Of a stretch of DNA of 64,000 bases, positions 46,775-58,952 are shown piece by piece. The notes below the pieces were generated by a model. The model was not told the origin of the DNA. It was given only the letters and a program-made list of their open reading frames with translations, and did no database searches. Location: contig NC_069124.1 of assembly GCF_026914265.1 (NCBI RefSeq), positions 26,444,989-26,508,988 of the forward strand. Direction: 5' to 3'. The translations under genes and the position numbers were made by a program. The DNA comes from Mya arenaria (lineage: Eukaryota > Mollusca > Bivalvia > Myida > Myidae). The stretch's first letter is position 1; the number at the start of each line of letters is the position of its first letter.

Positions 46775-47665
46775 ATTTATTATACATATTGGTGTCAGTA
46801 TTCTAGATTTAATTCAGTATTCTTTATCCTACATAGTTGCGTCATTATTTTTTTATCGTACACAGTGGCGTCAGTGTTCTTAATTGTACATAGTGACGTC
46901 TGTATTCTTGGTTATACATAGTGGAGTTAGTATTCTTCATTCTACATAGTGGCGTCAGTATCGATTTATAATATTGAGTGGCGTCAGTATTCTTAAATCT
47001 TCATAGTGGCGTCAGTTTTCTTGATTCGATTCAGTGGCGTTTGTATTTTTATCACACATAGTAGCGTCATTATTTTTATCAAACATAGTGGTGTCAGTAT
47101 TTTTTTATTCTACGTAGTTGCTTCAGTATTCTTCGTTCTATATAGTGGCATCAGTATTATTCATTCTACAAAGTGGCGTCAGTATTCTTGGTTCTTCAAA
47201 ACGGCGTCACTAATCTTCATTCTACTAAGTAGCGTCAGTATAGATTAATTATATTGAGTGGCGTTAGCATTATTCAGTCTACATAAAGGTGTCAGTATTC
47301 TTGATTCGATTAAGTGGCGTCAGTATTCTTGATTCGATTAAGTGGCATCAGTATTCTTGATTCGATTAAGTGGCATCAGTATTCCTGATTCGATTAAGTG
47401 GCATCAGTATTCTTGATTCGATTAAGTGATATCAGTATTCTTGATTCGATTAAGTGGCGTCAGTATTATTCATTCGATTAAGCGGCATCAGTATTCTTGA
47501 TTCGATTAAGTGGCGTCAGTATTCTTGATTCGATTAAGTTGTATTAGTTTTCTTGATTCTACAAACTGGCGTCAGTATTTTGAATTCTACATATTGGCAC
47601 TGATGTTCTTGATTCTACATATTGGCGTCAGTATGTTTGGTTCCACATAATGGCGAAAGTATATA
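46775..47665. repeat. 29-bp satellite array, right part
   Basis: Continues the array from 44888. At 47295-47530 about nine units are nearly identical (TTAAGTGGCATCAGTATTCT plus TGATTCGA, 28 bp), showing recent local amplification, while the rest are older and degenerate. Confidence 0.9.
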
Positions 47666-47668
47666 CGT

Positions 47669-47935
47669 ATCTATAATGTTTCCGGTACGGAAAGAAAAAT
47701 CCGACCCGAGGCCATGCAGCATGCCCGAGGGTCGGATTTTTCAATCCGAACCGGAAATACATGATTGATATTTTTTCTTGCATATTTAAAATTATCAATT
47801 CGTGGAAAAATTAAGGTAAAAAACGCACTTATGTACATTTCATCAAAAAGCGCGTGCGACGTTGTTTACTGACGTCATCAAGCGCAGTAATTTTAAATCA
47901 CTATTGACTAAATGAGTTCTTTATCCTTTATAGGC
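47669..47935 (-). mobile_element. Hairpin-ended element, partial reverse copy
   Basis: Starts with a strong hairpin (47686-47755; CCGGTACGG and AATCCGACCCGAGG paired with CCCGAGGGTCGGATT). It continues with TTGTTTACTGACGTCATCAA and stops near GAGTTCTTTATCC, lacking the remainder of the 523-bp element. Confidence 0.72.
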
Positions 47936-48222
47936 ATATTATAAAAACTATTTCACCTCGTGAACATCAAAAGTAGATATTTCACACGTTGCTTTCCTGC
48001 TTTAGGTGTTCACTGTATTAAATATATTGCGATCTTACGCTCAAACAAACAATTATTCTCTATATAAACAGCATTAAAACTTGTGCAAAAACCATATGAT
48101 TTTTATATTGCAATGGTATGCAATGTAGAAATTTACCCTTAGTTGTTACTGGTTAAGTTAAAACTTATAATTTGGTGATGCTATTTTTGTGTGTAATTGG
48201 TGATATAAATGACGAATATTAC

Positions 48223-48322
48223 CAGTCCTAGGCGCATCTTTAACATCGTCCTCCATAGCTAGCCAAACGCACAAATACCAAATCGTTCAAATTGTTAGTG
48301 TCAGCTGCATCCAGTCGAGCAT
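48223..48322 (-). pseudogene. IRG locus 2 first-exon remnant
   Basis: Matches the anchor exon of locus 1: acceptor ATATTTCAG then ATG, MLDWMQLTLTI, then TGA where locus 1 has GGA. Reading on, the frame continues to DDVKDAPRT and a GTAATA donor. It is one codon shorter than its homologue. The nonsense change would stop translation inside the anchor. Confidence 0.8.
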
Positions 48323-49429
48323 CTGAAATATACGTCAAGTGAAGACCATTACTTTACCACACTGGTGTATGGACATCTATATGAAATAGTTGGTTTATCT
48401 GAAGGATAAGCAGAAGTTTACATTTTTTACCACCCCAGATAAGTAGATCCAAATATTTGGGCATGCTGGAAATCCTTATCTTGCCCTCGGGCAAAGATAA
48501 AAAAGTTACCGTATGGAAGATTGGAGAAAAGGCATCTACCATGGCCGCTCGTGTAAGATAGGTTCATCCCGATTCATGTGCATGGTGTTTTGCTGAAACT
48601 CGGTAGACCTCGTTTCGGCAAAATGAACTACGCTCGGGCTGTTATGAACCTTTCTTACATGAGCGGTGATGGAAGATACTGATAGTCTCTACCCAGCCGA
48701 TGGAACCCCTTGGTCATGCTACTAGACTTTGCGGATGGTAGTTCCTACACAGTGGTACTGCTGGAATTCTCTGACTTCCGACGCTGTTTCGTTTATGCTA
48801 ACTAAATATTTCTGATTTTGCTGCTTGAGGTATTTTCTCGAGAGTCTTATGTTAGCAACCATTGTGCAACCCAACATTTCCGCGGCCCAATTGAGAATTA
48901 GTGGTAAACCACTTAACCTCTAACTAGTAAATGAAACAAGAATTAGTTTGAACAAACTCCGTAATCTCTTTCTTTATATAAATATATAAAGTCTAATGCA
49001 CTTTGAATGTACTTAAATGTTACCCGAATTTTATAGTCTCCGTGAAGTCAATTCGGCACGTCGTTTACCGGCAAAACTAATGACGGGAGTAATGTATTGA
49101 GATTAATAGAAACATGAATTATTTTCTTTCGCCCCAGATAAGTTGATCCCAATATTTGGCCAAGCTTTTACCGCTAACAATGTGCCCTAAAACTTTAACC
49201 TAAGTTCCTAAGTCATAATGGGTCCAAAATTTGTATTCATGATGAAATGGTGTTATGTAACCTAATTGTAAGACGGTAATCAATAATATGTGCGTGAAGT
49301 TAGCACCGTAGCACCGTATCACCATATCACCGCGGTGATGCGGTGCTAGCACCGTATCTCCATATATTGTCAGATCAGTATACTAGTAGTATTAAGAGTC
49401 TCTTATTCCTGGATATGACACCTATAACA
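48323..49429. other. Upstream region of IRG locus 2
   Basis: Similar to the regions upstream of locus 1 near 48690-48800 and 48950-49050. A 16-base motif CTAGCACCGTATC / TAGCACCGTA recurs around 49300-49370. No gene was seen; the 62-codon frame at 48354-48542 is unsupported. Confidence 0.45.
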
Positions 49430-52400
49430 CTGTGGGGGCAAGACCTAACCATAGGTAAAAGTTGCATGTGAATAACCTAGGATTTTAGGCCGGCAATGCC
49501 GTATTTGAATATAGGCACATAATGGCTATTCGCCACATAGTCAGTAAAAAAACACGCCGAAACGTTGGTTTATAATTAAAAGTAAAGTATACGTGTTATT
49601 TTTTGGGTTACTCATTTAACCACATAGTCAGTAACTCATATACAGGGGAAACCTTAAAATCAGCGATGGGACCATAGCGATCAATGTCACCGTGTAGCCA
49701 AAACATGGCCATGGGTGATAGAACATGTTAATTTCCTAGGAATTCAGGCTGAATAGGCGGAATAAGGAGATGACATAGGTTCCAAATGACTATTTATCGC
49801 ATAAAATGGTATAACTATGGTGCGGAAACCTCTAAATGAGCATGGAGACCATAACGACCTATGTCATCGTGTAGCCGAGGACTAGGCCTAGGTAATAGTA
49901 TTTGTGAATAACCTAGGATTTTAGACAGGCTTTGCGGTAGAGGAACATAGAATAGACCCCCAATGTCTATTTGCCGCATATTCATTAACTGGTTATGGCA
50001 CGGTCACTTTAAAACAAGCAAGGGGACCATATCGACATATGTCACCATGTAGCCGAGCCCTAGTCCTAGTTGATAGTACATATGAATAACCTAGGATTTT
50101 AAGCAGGCTATGCGAGATACGTACATGGAAAAGGCTCCCAATGCCTATTTGCCTCTTATAAAAGACATGTTTTGGTGCAAAAACCATAAAACGAGAAACG
50201 TGACCAAAGCGACCTATGTCACCATGTAGCAGAGACCTAGTCCTAGGTGATAGTACATATGACTAACGTAGGATTTTATGCAGGCTATGCGAGATAGGGA
50301 CTTAGAAAAGGCTCCCAATGTATATTTTCCTCATATCCATTACATGTTATGGTGCAAAAACCTTCAAACAAGCAAGGGGACCCTAGCGCCCTATATCAGT
50401 GTGAATCTTAGACCTAGTCCTAGGTGATAGTACATATGAATTACCTAGGATTTTAGGTAGGCTATGAGTGATAGGGGCATGGAAAAGTCTCCCAATGGCT
50501 ATTTCCCTCATATTCATTACATGTTATTGTGCAAACACCTTAAAACGAGCAAGGGGACCAAAGCGACCTATGTCAGCTCGTTGCTTAGATCTTTTTCTAG
50601 GTGGTAGTACATATGAATTATCTAGGATTTTAGGCAGGCTATGCAATATAGGGACATGGGAAAGGCCCCTTATGCCTATTTGCCTCATATTCATTACATG
50701 TTTTGGTGAAGAAACCTTAAAACGAGCAAGGGGACCATAGCGACCTATGCCAGTTCGTTGCTTAGACCTATTCCTAGGTGATAGTACATATGAATTACCT
50801 AGGATTTTAGGCAGATTGTGGCAGAAAGTGACATGGAAAAGGCTCCAAATGCCTATTTTTACCTCATATTCATTAAATGTTATGGTGCAGAAACCTAAGA
50901 ACGAGCAAGGGGACCATAGCGACCTATGTCAGCTCGTTGCTTGAACCTAGTCCTAGATGATAGTACATATGAATTACCTAGGATTTTAGGCAGGCTATGT
51001 GAGATAGGGACATAAAAAATGCTCTTAATACCAATTTCCCTCACATTTATTACATGGTATGGTGCAGAAACCTTTAAATAATTAAGGGGACCATACGTCA
51101 CCATAGCGACCTTTGTCAGCTCGTTGCTTAGACCAAGTCCTAGGTGATAGTACATATGAATTACCTAGGGTTTTAGGCAGGCTATGCGATTTAGGGACAT
51201 GGAAAAGGCTCCCAATACCTATATGCCTCTTAGTATTACATGTTATGGTGCATTAACCTTAAAACGAGCAAGGGGACCATAGCGAACTATGTCAGCGTGT
51301 GGCTTAGACCTAGTCCTAGGTGATAGTTCATATGAATTACCTAGGATTTTAGGCAGGCTATACGAGATAGGGGCATGGGAAAGGCTCCCAATGCCTTTTT
51401 GCCTCATATTCATTACATGTTATGGTGCAGAAACCTTAAAACGAGCAAGGGGACCACAGCGACCTATGTTAGCGTGTAGCTTAGACCTAATCCTAGGTGA
51501 TAGAACATAAGAATTACCTAGAATTTTAGGTAGGCTATGAGTGATAGGGGCATGGAAAAGGCTCCCAATGCCTATTTTCCTCATATTCATTGCATGTTAT
51601 TGTGCAAAAACCTTAAAACGAGCAAGGGGACCAAACCGACCTATGCCAGTTCGTTGCTTAGACCTATTCCCAGGTGATAGTACATATGAATTATATAGGA
51701 TTTTAGGCAGATTGTGCGAGAAAGTGACATAGAAAAGGCTCCAAATGCCTATTTTTACCTCATATTCATTAAATGTTAATACATGGTATGGTGCAGAAAC
51801 CATTAAATAATTAAGAGGAAGGGGACCATAACGACCTATGTCAGCTCGTTGCTTAGACCTAGTCCTAGGTGATAGTACATATGAATTACCTAGGATTTTA
51901 GGCAGGCTATGCGATATAGGGACATGGAAAAGGCTTCCAATGCCTATTTGCCTCTTCTTATTACAAGTTATGGTGCATTAACCTTAAAACGAGCAACGAG
52001 ACCATAGCGAACTATGTCAGTGTGTGACTTAGATCTAGTCCTAGGTGATAGTACATATGAATTACCTAGGATTATAGGCAGGCTATACGAGATAGGAACA
52101 TGGAAAAGGCTCCCAATGCCTATTTGACTCATATTCATTACACGTTATAGTTCAGAATCCTTAAAACGAGCAAGGGGACCACAGCGACCTATGTCAGCGT
52201 GTAGCTTAGACCTAGTCCTAGGAGATAGTACATATGAACTATCTAGGATTTTAGGCAGATTGTGCGTGATAGGGACATGGGAAAGACTTAAAATGCCTAT
52301 TTTTACCTCATATTCATTACGTGTTATGTTGCAAAAACCTTAAACAAGCAAGGGGACCAAAGCGACCTATGTCAGCTCGTTGCTTAGACCTAGTCCTAGG

Positions 52401-55400
52401 TGATAGTACATATGAATTATCTAGGATTTTAGGCAGGCTATGCGATATAGGGACATGAAAAAGGCCCCTTTTACCTATTTGCCTCATATTCATTACATGT
52501 TATGGTTCAAAAACCTTAAAACGAGCAAGGGGACCATAGCGGCCTATGTCAGCGTGTAGCTTAGACCTAGTCCTAGGTGATAGTATGTATAAATTACCTA
52601 CGATTTTAGGCAGATTGTGCGAGATAGGGACATGGAAAAGACTCTGAATGCCTATAATAACCTCTTATTCATTAAATGTTATGGTGCAGAAACCTTAAAA
52701 CGAGCACGGGGACCATTGCGACCTATGTCAGTTCGTTGCTTGAACCTAGTCCTAGATCATAGTACATACAAATTACCTAGTATATTAGGCAGGCTATGCG
52801 AGATAGGGACATGAAAAATGTTCCATATGCCAATTTGCTTCACATTTATTACATGTTCTGGCGCAAATTATTAAGGGGACCATAGCGACCTATGTCAACT
52901 CGTTGCTTAGACCTAGCCCTAGGTGATGGTACATATGAATTACCTAGGATTTTGGGCATGCTATGCGATATAGGGACATGGAAAAGGATCCCAATCCCTA
53001 TTTGTCTCATATGCATTACATGTTATGGTGCATTAACCTTTAAACAAGCAAGGGGACCATAGCGCCCTATGTCAGCGTGTATCTTAGACCTAGTCCTAGG
53101 TGATAGTACATATGAATAACCTAGGATTTTAGGCAGGCTATACGAGATAGGGACTTGGAAAAGGGTCCACATTCCTATTTGACTTATATTCATTACACGT
53201 TATTGTTCAGAAACCTTAAAACGAGCAAGGGAACATAGCGCAGATTGTGCTAGATAGAGACATCGAAAAGACACCAAAAACCTATTTTTACCTCATATTC
53301 ATTAAATGTTATGGTGAAGAAACCTTAACAGTAGTAAGGGGACCATAGCGACCTATGCAAGTTCGTTGCTTGGACCTCGTCCTAGGTGATAGTACATATG
53401 AATTATCTAGGATTTTAGGCAGATTGTGCGAGATAAGGACATGGAAAAGACTCCAAATGCCTATATTTACCTCTTATTTATTAAATGTTATGGTGCAGAA
53501 ACCTTAAAACGAGCACGGGGACCATAGCGGTCTATGACAGCTCGTTGCTTGAACCTAGTCCTAGATCATAGTACATACAAATTACCTAGGATATTAGGCA
53601 GTCTATGCGAGATAGGGACATGAGAAATGTTCTAAAAGCCAATTTGCCTCACATTTATTACATGTTCTGGCGCATAAACCTTAAAATAATTAAGCGGACC
53701 ATGGCGACCTATGTCAGCTCGTTGCTTAGACATAGCCCCAGGTGATGGTACATATAAATTACCTAGGATTTTAGGCAGGCTATGGGACATGGAAAAGGAT
53801 CCCAATGCCTATTTGCCTCATACTGATACATGTTATGGTCCATTAACCTTTAAACAAGCAAGGGAACCAATGAGACCTATGTCAGCGTGTATCTTAGACC
53901 TAGTCCTAGGTGATAATACATATGAATAACCTAGGATTTTAGGCAGGCTATACGAGATAGGGACATGGAAAGGGCTCCATATTCCTATTTGACTTATAAT
54001 CATTACATGTTATAATGCAGAAACCTTAAAACGAGAAACGGGACCATAGCGACCTATGTAAGCTTGTAAACGAGAACTAGTCCTAAGTGATAGCACATAT
54101 GAATAACCTCGGACTTTAGCATTGTTATGCGAAAAAGGAACATGGAAAAGGCTCCAAATGCCAATTTGACCCATGTTCATTACATGTTATGTAGCAGAAA
54201 CCTTAAAACGAATAAGGGTACCATACCGACCTATGTAAGCTCGTTGCTTGGACCTATTTCTAGATGATAGTACATATGAATTACCTAGGATTTTAAGCAG
54301 GCTATGCAAGATAGGGACATGAAAATTGCTCCACATGCCAATTTGCCTCACATTTATTACATGTTATCGTTTAAAAACCTTAAAACGAGCACGGGGACCA
54401 TAGCGACCTATGTCAGCTCGTTGCTTGAACCTAGTCCTAGATGATAGTACATATGAATTACCTAGGATTTTAAACAGGCTATGCGAGACATGAAAAAGGC
54501 TCCCAATGCCTATTGCCCTACATTCATTACATGTTATGGTGCAGAAAATTTAAAACGAGAAACGGGACCAAAGAAACGTATTTCATCGTTTAGCCGAGAC
54601 CTAGTCTTAGGTGATTGAACATATGAAATTCCTAGGATTTAAGGCAGGCTTTGCGGTAGAGGAACATGGAATAGACCCCCAATATATATGTGCCTCATAG
54701 TCATAAACTTGTTATGGCACGTAAGCATTCAACCGAGCAAGGGGATCACAGCGACATGTGTCACCATGTAGCTGAGACCAAGTCCTAGGTGATAGTACAT
54801 ATGAATAACCTAGGATTTTAGGCACGCTATGCGAGATACGTATATGAAAAAGGCTCTCAATGCCTATTTGCCTCGTATTAATTACATGTTATGGTGCAGA
54901 AACCTTAAAACGAGAAACGGGACCAAAGCGACCTTTGCAACCATGTAGCAGAGACCTAGTCCTAGGTGATAGTACATATTAATAACGTATGATTTTAGGC
55001 AGGCTATGCGAGATAGGGACATTGAAAAGGCTCCCAGTGTATATTTGCCTCATATTCGTTACATGCTATGGTGCAAAAACCTTAAAACGAGCAAGGGGAC
55101 CAAAGCGACCTATGTCAGCTCGTTGCTCAGACCTAGTCCTAGATGATAGTACATATGAATTATCTAGGATTATAGGCAGGCTATGCGATATAGGGACGTG
55201 GAAAATGGCCTCTTATGCCTATTTGCCTTATTTTCATTACATGTTATGGTGAAGAAAACTTAAAACGAGCAAGGGGACCATATAGACCTATGAGAGTTTG
55301 TTGCTTAGACCTAGTCCTAGGTGATAGTACATATGGATTACCTAGGATTTTAGGCAGATTGTACGAGAAAGTGACATGGAAAAGGCTCCAAATGACTATT

Positions 55401-57003
55401 TTTACCTCATATTTATTAAATGTTATGGTGTAGAACCCATAAAAAAACAAAGGGACCATAGCGACCTATGTAAGCTTGTAAACGAGACCTAGTCCTAAGT
55501 GATAGTACATTTGAATAACCTCGGACTTTAGGCATGTTATGCGAAAAAGGAACATGGAAAAGGCTCCAAATGCCAGTTTGACCCATGTTCATTACATGTT
55601 ATGTAGCAGAAACCTTAAAACGAATAAGGGTACCATACCGACCAATGTAAGCTCGTTGCTTGGACCTATTTCTAGATGATAGTACATATGAATTACCTAG
55701 GATTTTAGGCAGGCTATGCGAGATAGGGACATGAAAAATGCTGCCAATGCCAATTTGCCTCACATTTATTACATGTTATTGTGCAAAAACCTTAAAACAA
55801 TTAAGGGGACCAAAGTGACCTATGTCAAGATGTAGCTTACACCTAGTCCTATGTGATAGTACATATGAATCACCTAGGGTTTTAGGCAGGCTATGCGAGA
55901 TATGGACATGGAAAAGGCTCGCGGTGCCTATTTTTACCTCATATTCACTAAATGTTACGGTGCAGAAACCTTTAAACGAGCAAGGGGACCATATCGACCT
56001 TTGTCATCATGCAGCCGAGACCTAGTCCTAGGTAATGGTACGAGATAGGGACATGGAAAAGGCTCCCAATGCATGTTTGATTCATATTATATACATATTT
56101 TGGTGCGGAAACCTTATAACGAGCAAGGTGACCAAAGCGACCTATGTCACCATGTAGGACAGACCTAGTACTAGATGATAGTACATATGAATTATCTAGG
56201 ATTTTAGGCAGTCTGTGCGAGATAGGGACATGGATAATGCTCTCAATGTCCATTTTCCTAATATTCATTACATGTTATTGTGCAAAAACCTTCAAACGAG
56301 CAAGGGGACCATACCGCCCTATGTCAGCGTGTAGCTTAGATCAAGACCTAGGTGATAGTACAATATTAATTACCTAGGATTTTAGGTAGACTATGGGTGA
56401 TAGGGACATGGAAAAGGCTCCCAATGCCTATTTCCCTCATATTCATTACATGTTATGGTGCAAAAACCTTAAAACGAGCAAAGGGACCATAGCGACCTAT
56501 GGCAGGTCGTTGCTTAAACCTAGTCCTAGGTGATAGTACATATGAATTACCTAGGATTTAAGGCAGATTGTGCGAGAAAGTGATATGGAAAAGGCCCCAA
56601 ATGCCTATTTTAAACTCATATTCATTAAATGTTACGGTGCAGAAACCTTAAAACGTGCAAAGGGACAATAGCGACCTATGTCAGCGGATTTAACCTAGTC
56701 CTATGTGATAGTATATATGTATTACCAGGATTTTAGGCAGGCTATACGAGATAGGGACATGGAAAAGGCTCCAAATCCCTATTTGCCTCATATTATTACA
56801 TGTTATGATGCATTAATCTTAAAACAAGCAAGGGGGCCATACCGAACTATGTCAGCGTGTAGCTGAGACCTAGTCCTAGGTGATAGTACATATGAATTAT
56901 CTAGGATTTAAGGCAGGCTATACGAGATAGGGACAAGGAAAAGGGCCCCAATCCCTATTTGCCTCATATTCATTAAATGTTATGGTGCAGAAACCTTAAA
57001 CCA
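49430..57003. repeat. Satellite of about 177 bp, some 42 units
   Basis: Successive GGGGACCATAGCGACCTATG landmarks occur at spacings of about 177-179 bp (e.g. 50732, 50911, 51088, 51451, 51628). Each unit has GACCTAGTCCTAGGTGATAG, ACATATGAATTACCTAGGAT, and a tail CATTACATGTTATGGTGCAG. Short internal palindromes around CCTAGG recur. The first units (49430-50000) and some near 54000-54700 are more divergent. Open frames of about 60 residues per unit (RARGPKRPMSARCLDL) arise only because some units are near multiples of three; all have stops. The array ends abruptly at the third IRG copy. Confidence 0.95.
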
Positions 57004-57541
57004 TTCACTCATTAAGCAATCATTGATCTTTTCCATATCGGCAGTAGGTTCGAGCATAGTCGAAAAGGTAGCTGCTCTTCGTTCAAGGATACAAAAACAG
57101 GCATTGCTTGCTTCAATTGGCTCGCTTACCCCGATTCCAGGTTTTGGATTAGCTTGTGAAGTTGCAATACTTATGACGGAAGTGAGATTTTACAAGTTGC
57201 AATTGGGAACAGATAAGAAAACCATGGAACAGCTGGCAGCAAAGATGGGTATGTCTCTGGAATCGTTGTACAAGGACATCGGTATGACTTCGCATATTAT
57301 CTTAGCGTCACGAGAAAGCTTTCTTAGGATGTGTGCTATACCACTTGTGTCTGAAACGTTGGAGAACCTGCTTAAAGGGAGTATTAACATTTTTGGACTC
57401 TTAGTGTCTGCAGCGGCTAGCTTTCCTGCTTGTTTCTACACATTAAACCGTTTGCTGAACATGTGCGAAGAAGAGGCTAAGAATGTGAACAAAGTGTTCG
57501 AGCAATGGATGGTTTACAAAACAAGTACCTCAATCGAGTAA
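57004..57541 (+). pseudogene. IRG C-terminal fragment (tandem copy)
   Basis: Encodes only the helical C-terminal half: IEKVAALRSRIQ-like helix, PIPGFGLACEVAILMTEV, YTLNRLLNMCEEEAKNV, ending TSTSIE-stop. There is no G1-G4, no ATG with context, and the satellite adjoins directly. It appears identical to 59749-60286. Confidence 0.88.
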
Positions 57542-58130
57542 CTTGAATAGAATTCACACAAAAACTTGTACAATGTATCGTGTTTATAACTTCACCAGTT
57601 TGTGTTTACAAACCGCTGCACTGTAGAATAAATTATATATCACCTTATTAATGCAAGTTATATATCCTTTGTGGTAGACTGAGCAAAATAATACATTTGA
57701 GCCGTCAATCAGCTTATTCATGAACGTGTGCGATTGTTAGTAACTAGGCATCACTTCTTGTTTCAATATTTCAATGTGTTTGTGTGCGTTAATGCTGTTT
57801 TTCGTCGATCCTAACCATGCTCCTGTGTATAAATTTCATCTTTGTGGTGTTTAATATTTGTAATATACACTTTTGTGTTCCATGTGTCGCCAGTTGATGC
57901 GTAGAAACTTTTGGACATAATTTTAACCTCGTTTTGGTCCATCTTACCAAACAAAATGTTCACCATCGTTGAAAAATTTATACAGTTCTAGATAATTTCA
58001 AGTTATGACGAACGGTTCATAAATAAATAGTTTGTCTGTGGGAAAAAGGTTTTATAAATGTCAAAACAGTGTTGTTTCTGATATAAATTTATTAAGAGGA
58101 AGAACATAAAACTTCTGTGACGAAAATATG

Positions 58131-58493
58131 TTAAGGCTTACTCTCACAGATTGATCGTTTTGACAATTGTTTTAGTTTTTGTCTCAGATTCAGCTGATTT
58201 TGGTATAAATGCATTTAATTCAGTCGTATAAGATTACTCACAACAGAACTGATCTCAATTGTTTGGAAAACCGCCGAAAAATAGATTTTTTTCTAAAAGC
58301 GTTAGTAACGCTTTTAGCCATAAATCATCAATTAACAAACGTGAATATGGTAAACTGCGATCTGATATTTTGTCACCAGTCTAGTATCACTGGTGTCCAG
58401 ACATTTAATAAAAAATAGGCTCATTCCAAGACAAAAATTGTCAAAACTTCAATCTGTGAGAATGCAGCTGAGAATGCAGCTTTAAATAGCGGA
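58131..58493. mobile_element. Small inverted-repeat element (CTCACAGATTG family)
   Basis: Left end TACTCTCACAGATTGATCGT, right end inverted with ACTTCAATCTGTGAGAATGC. Contains an internal inverted repeat around AAAAGCGTTAGTAACGCTTTT. A diverged copy is at 13793-14070 in the matching place of locus 1, so it predates the block duplication. Confidence 0.72.
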
Positions 58494-58952
58494 CTCTATT
58501 AAATGGTACTTTGTCTATAGTGTAGCCATTTTTGTCCTTCTTGGTCTGGTTTGTCTTATCTTGAAACAAATATAAAACCGATAAAGTGACTGCCAGGTGG
58601 TGATTTAATTTTTGTTCGCGATACCTTGCTCTGGTCGCAGACCTCACTGATTAATTAAAACGCGTTGGTTTTCTTTGGCACTGTTTTTTGAAAAGGGTAT
58701 TCTTTTTCTATGTTATGGTTATTGTTTTTATTTAATACCAACTAAATTTATCTTTATTTCCACCTCATGGTGATATTCAAATACAAATACATAAAATGAT
58801 AATTACAAAATGATCTTACACTGAAACGAACAATTATTCACTATTTATTTAGAAACGAAAACTAATTGTGATATGCAACCGAAGACAAGGACATACTTGT
58901 ACTCTATTACGATGGGCAGTTTTTCTCGCATATACATATTTTACTGTTTCAG

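Larger units (their letters stand above)
41765..48322 (-). pseudogene. IRG locus 2 (broken paralogue)
   Basis: Keeps the gene plan of locus 1: GTPase exon 41765-42946, linker exon 43253-43290 and a first-exon remnant 48223-48322. The GTPase exon has GESGSGKSSFINAML, DLPGVGTPKFPK and TKIDVD. After NECT a deletion of about 29 bases shifts the frame (near 42700), and a one-base loss near 41980 shifts it again before the C-terminal YTLNRLLNMCEKEAQNV segment. The first exon has TGA at codon 12 within the anchor. No 45-nt cassettes were found between 43.3 and 48.2 kb, where satellites and mobile elements fill the intron. The loss looks moderately recent because most of the protein is still readable. 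Confidence 0.85.
57004..58805 (+). repeat. 1802-bp direct duplication, first copy
   Basis: I found no difference from 59749-61550 in the stretches compared (offset 2745 throughout). It includes the IRG C-terminal half, its 3' flank and a small inverted-repeat element at 58131-58493 with GCTGCATTCTCACAG-type ends. It starts at TTCACTCATTAAG, exactly the point where the second copy is joined to the GTPase half. Confidence 0.93.

Noticed and set aside
50468..56377. Repeated 60-90-codon frames in the satellite array
   Set aside because: Each is one unit of the satellite read in a frame that happens to be open; no start, splice or conservation pattern.
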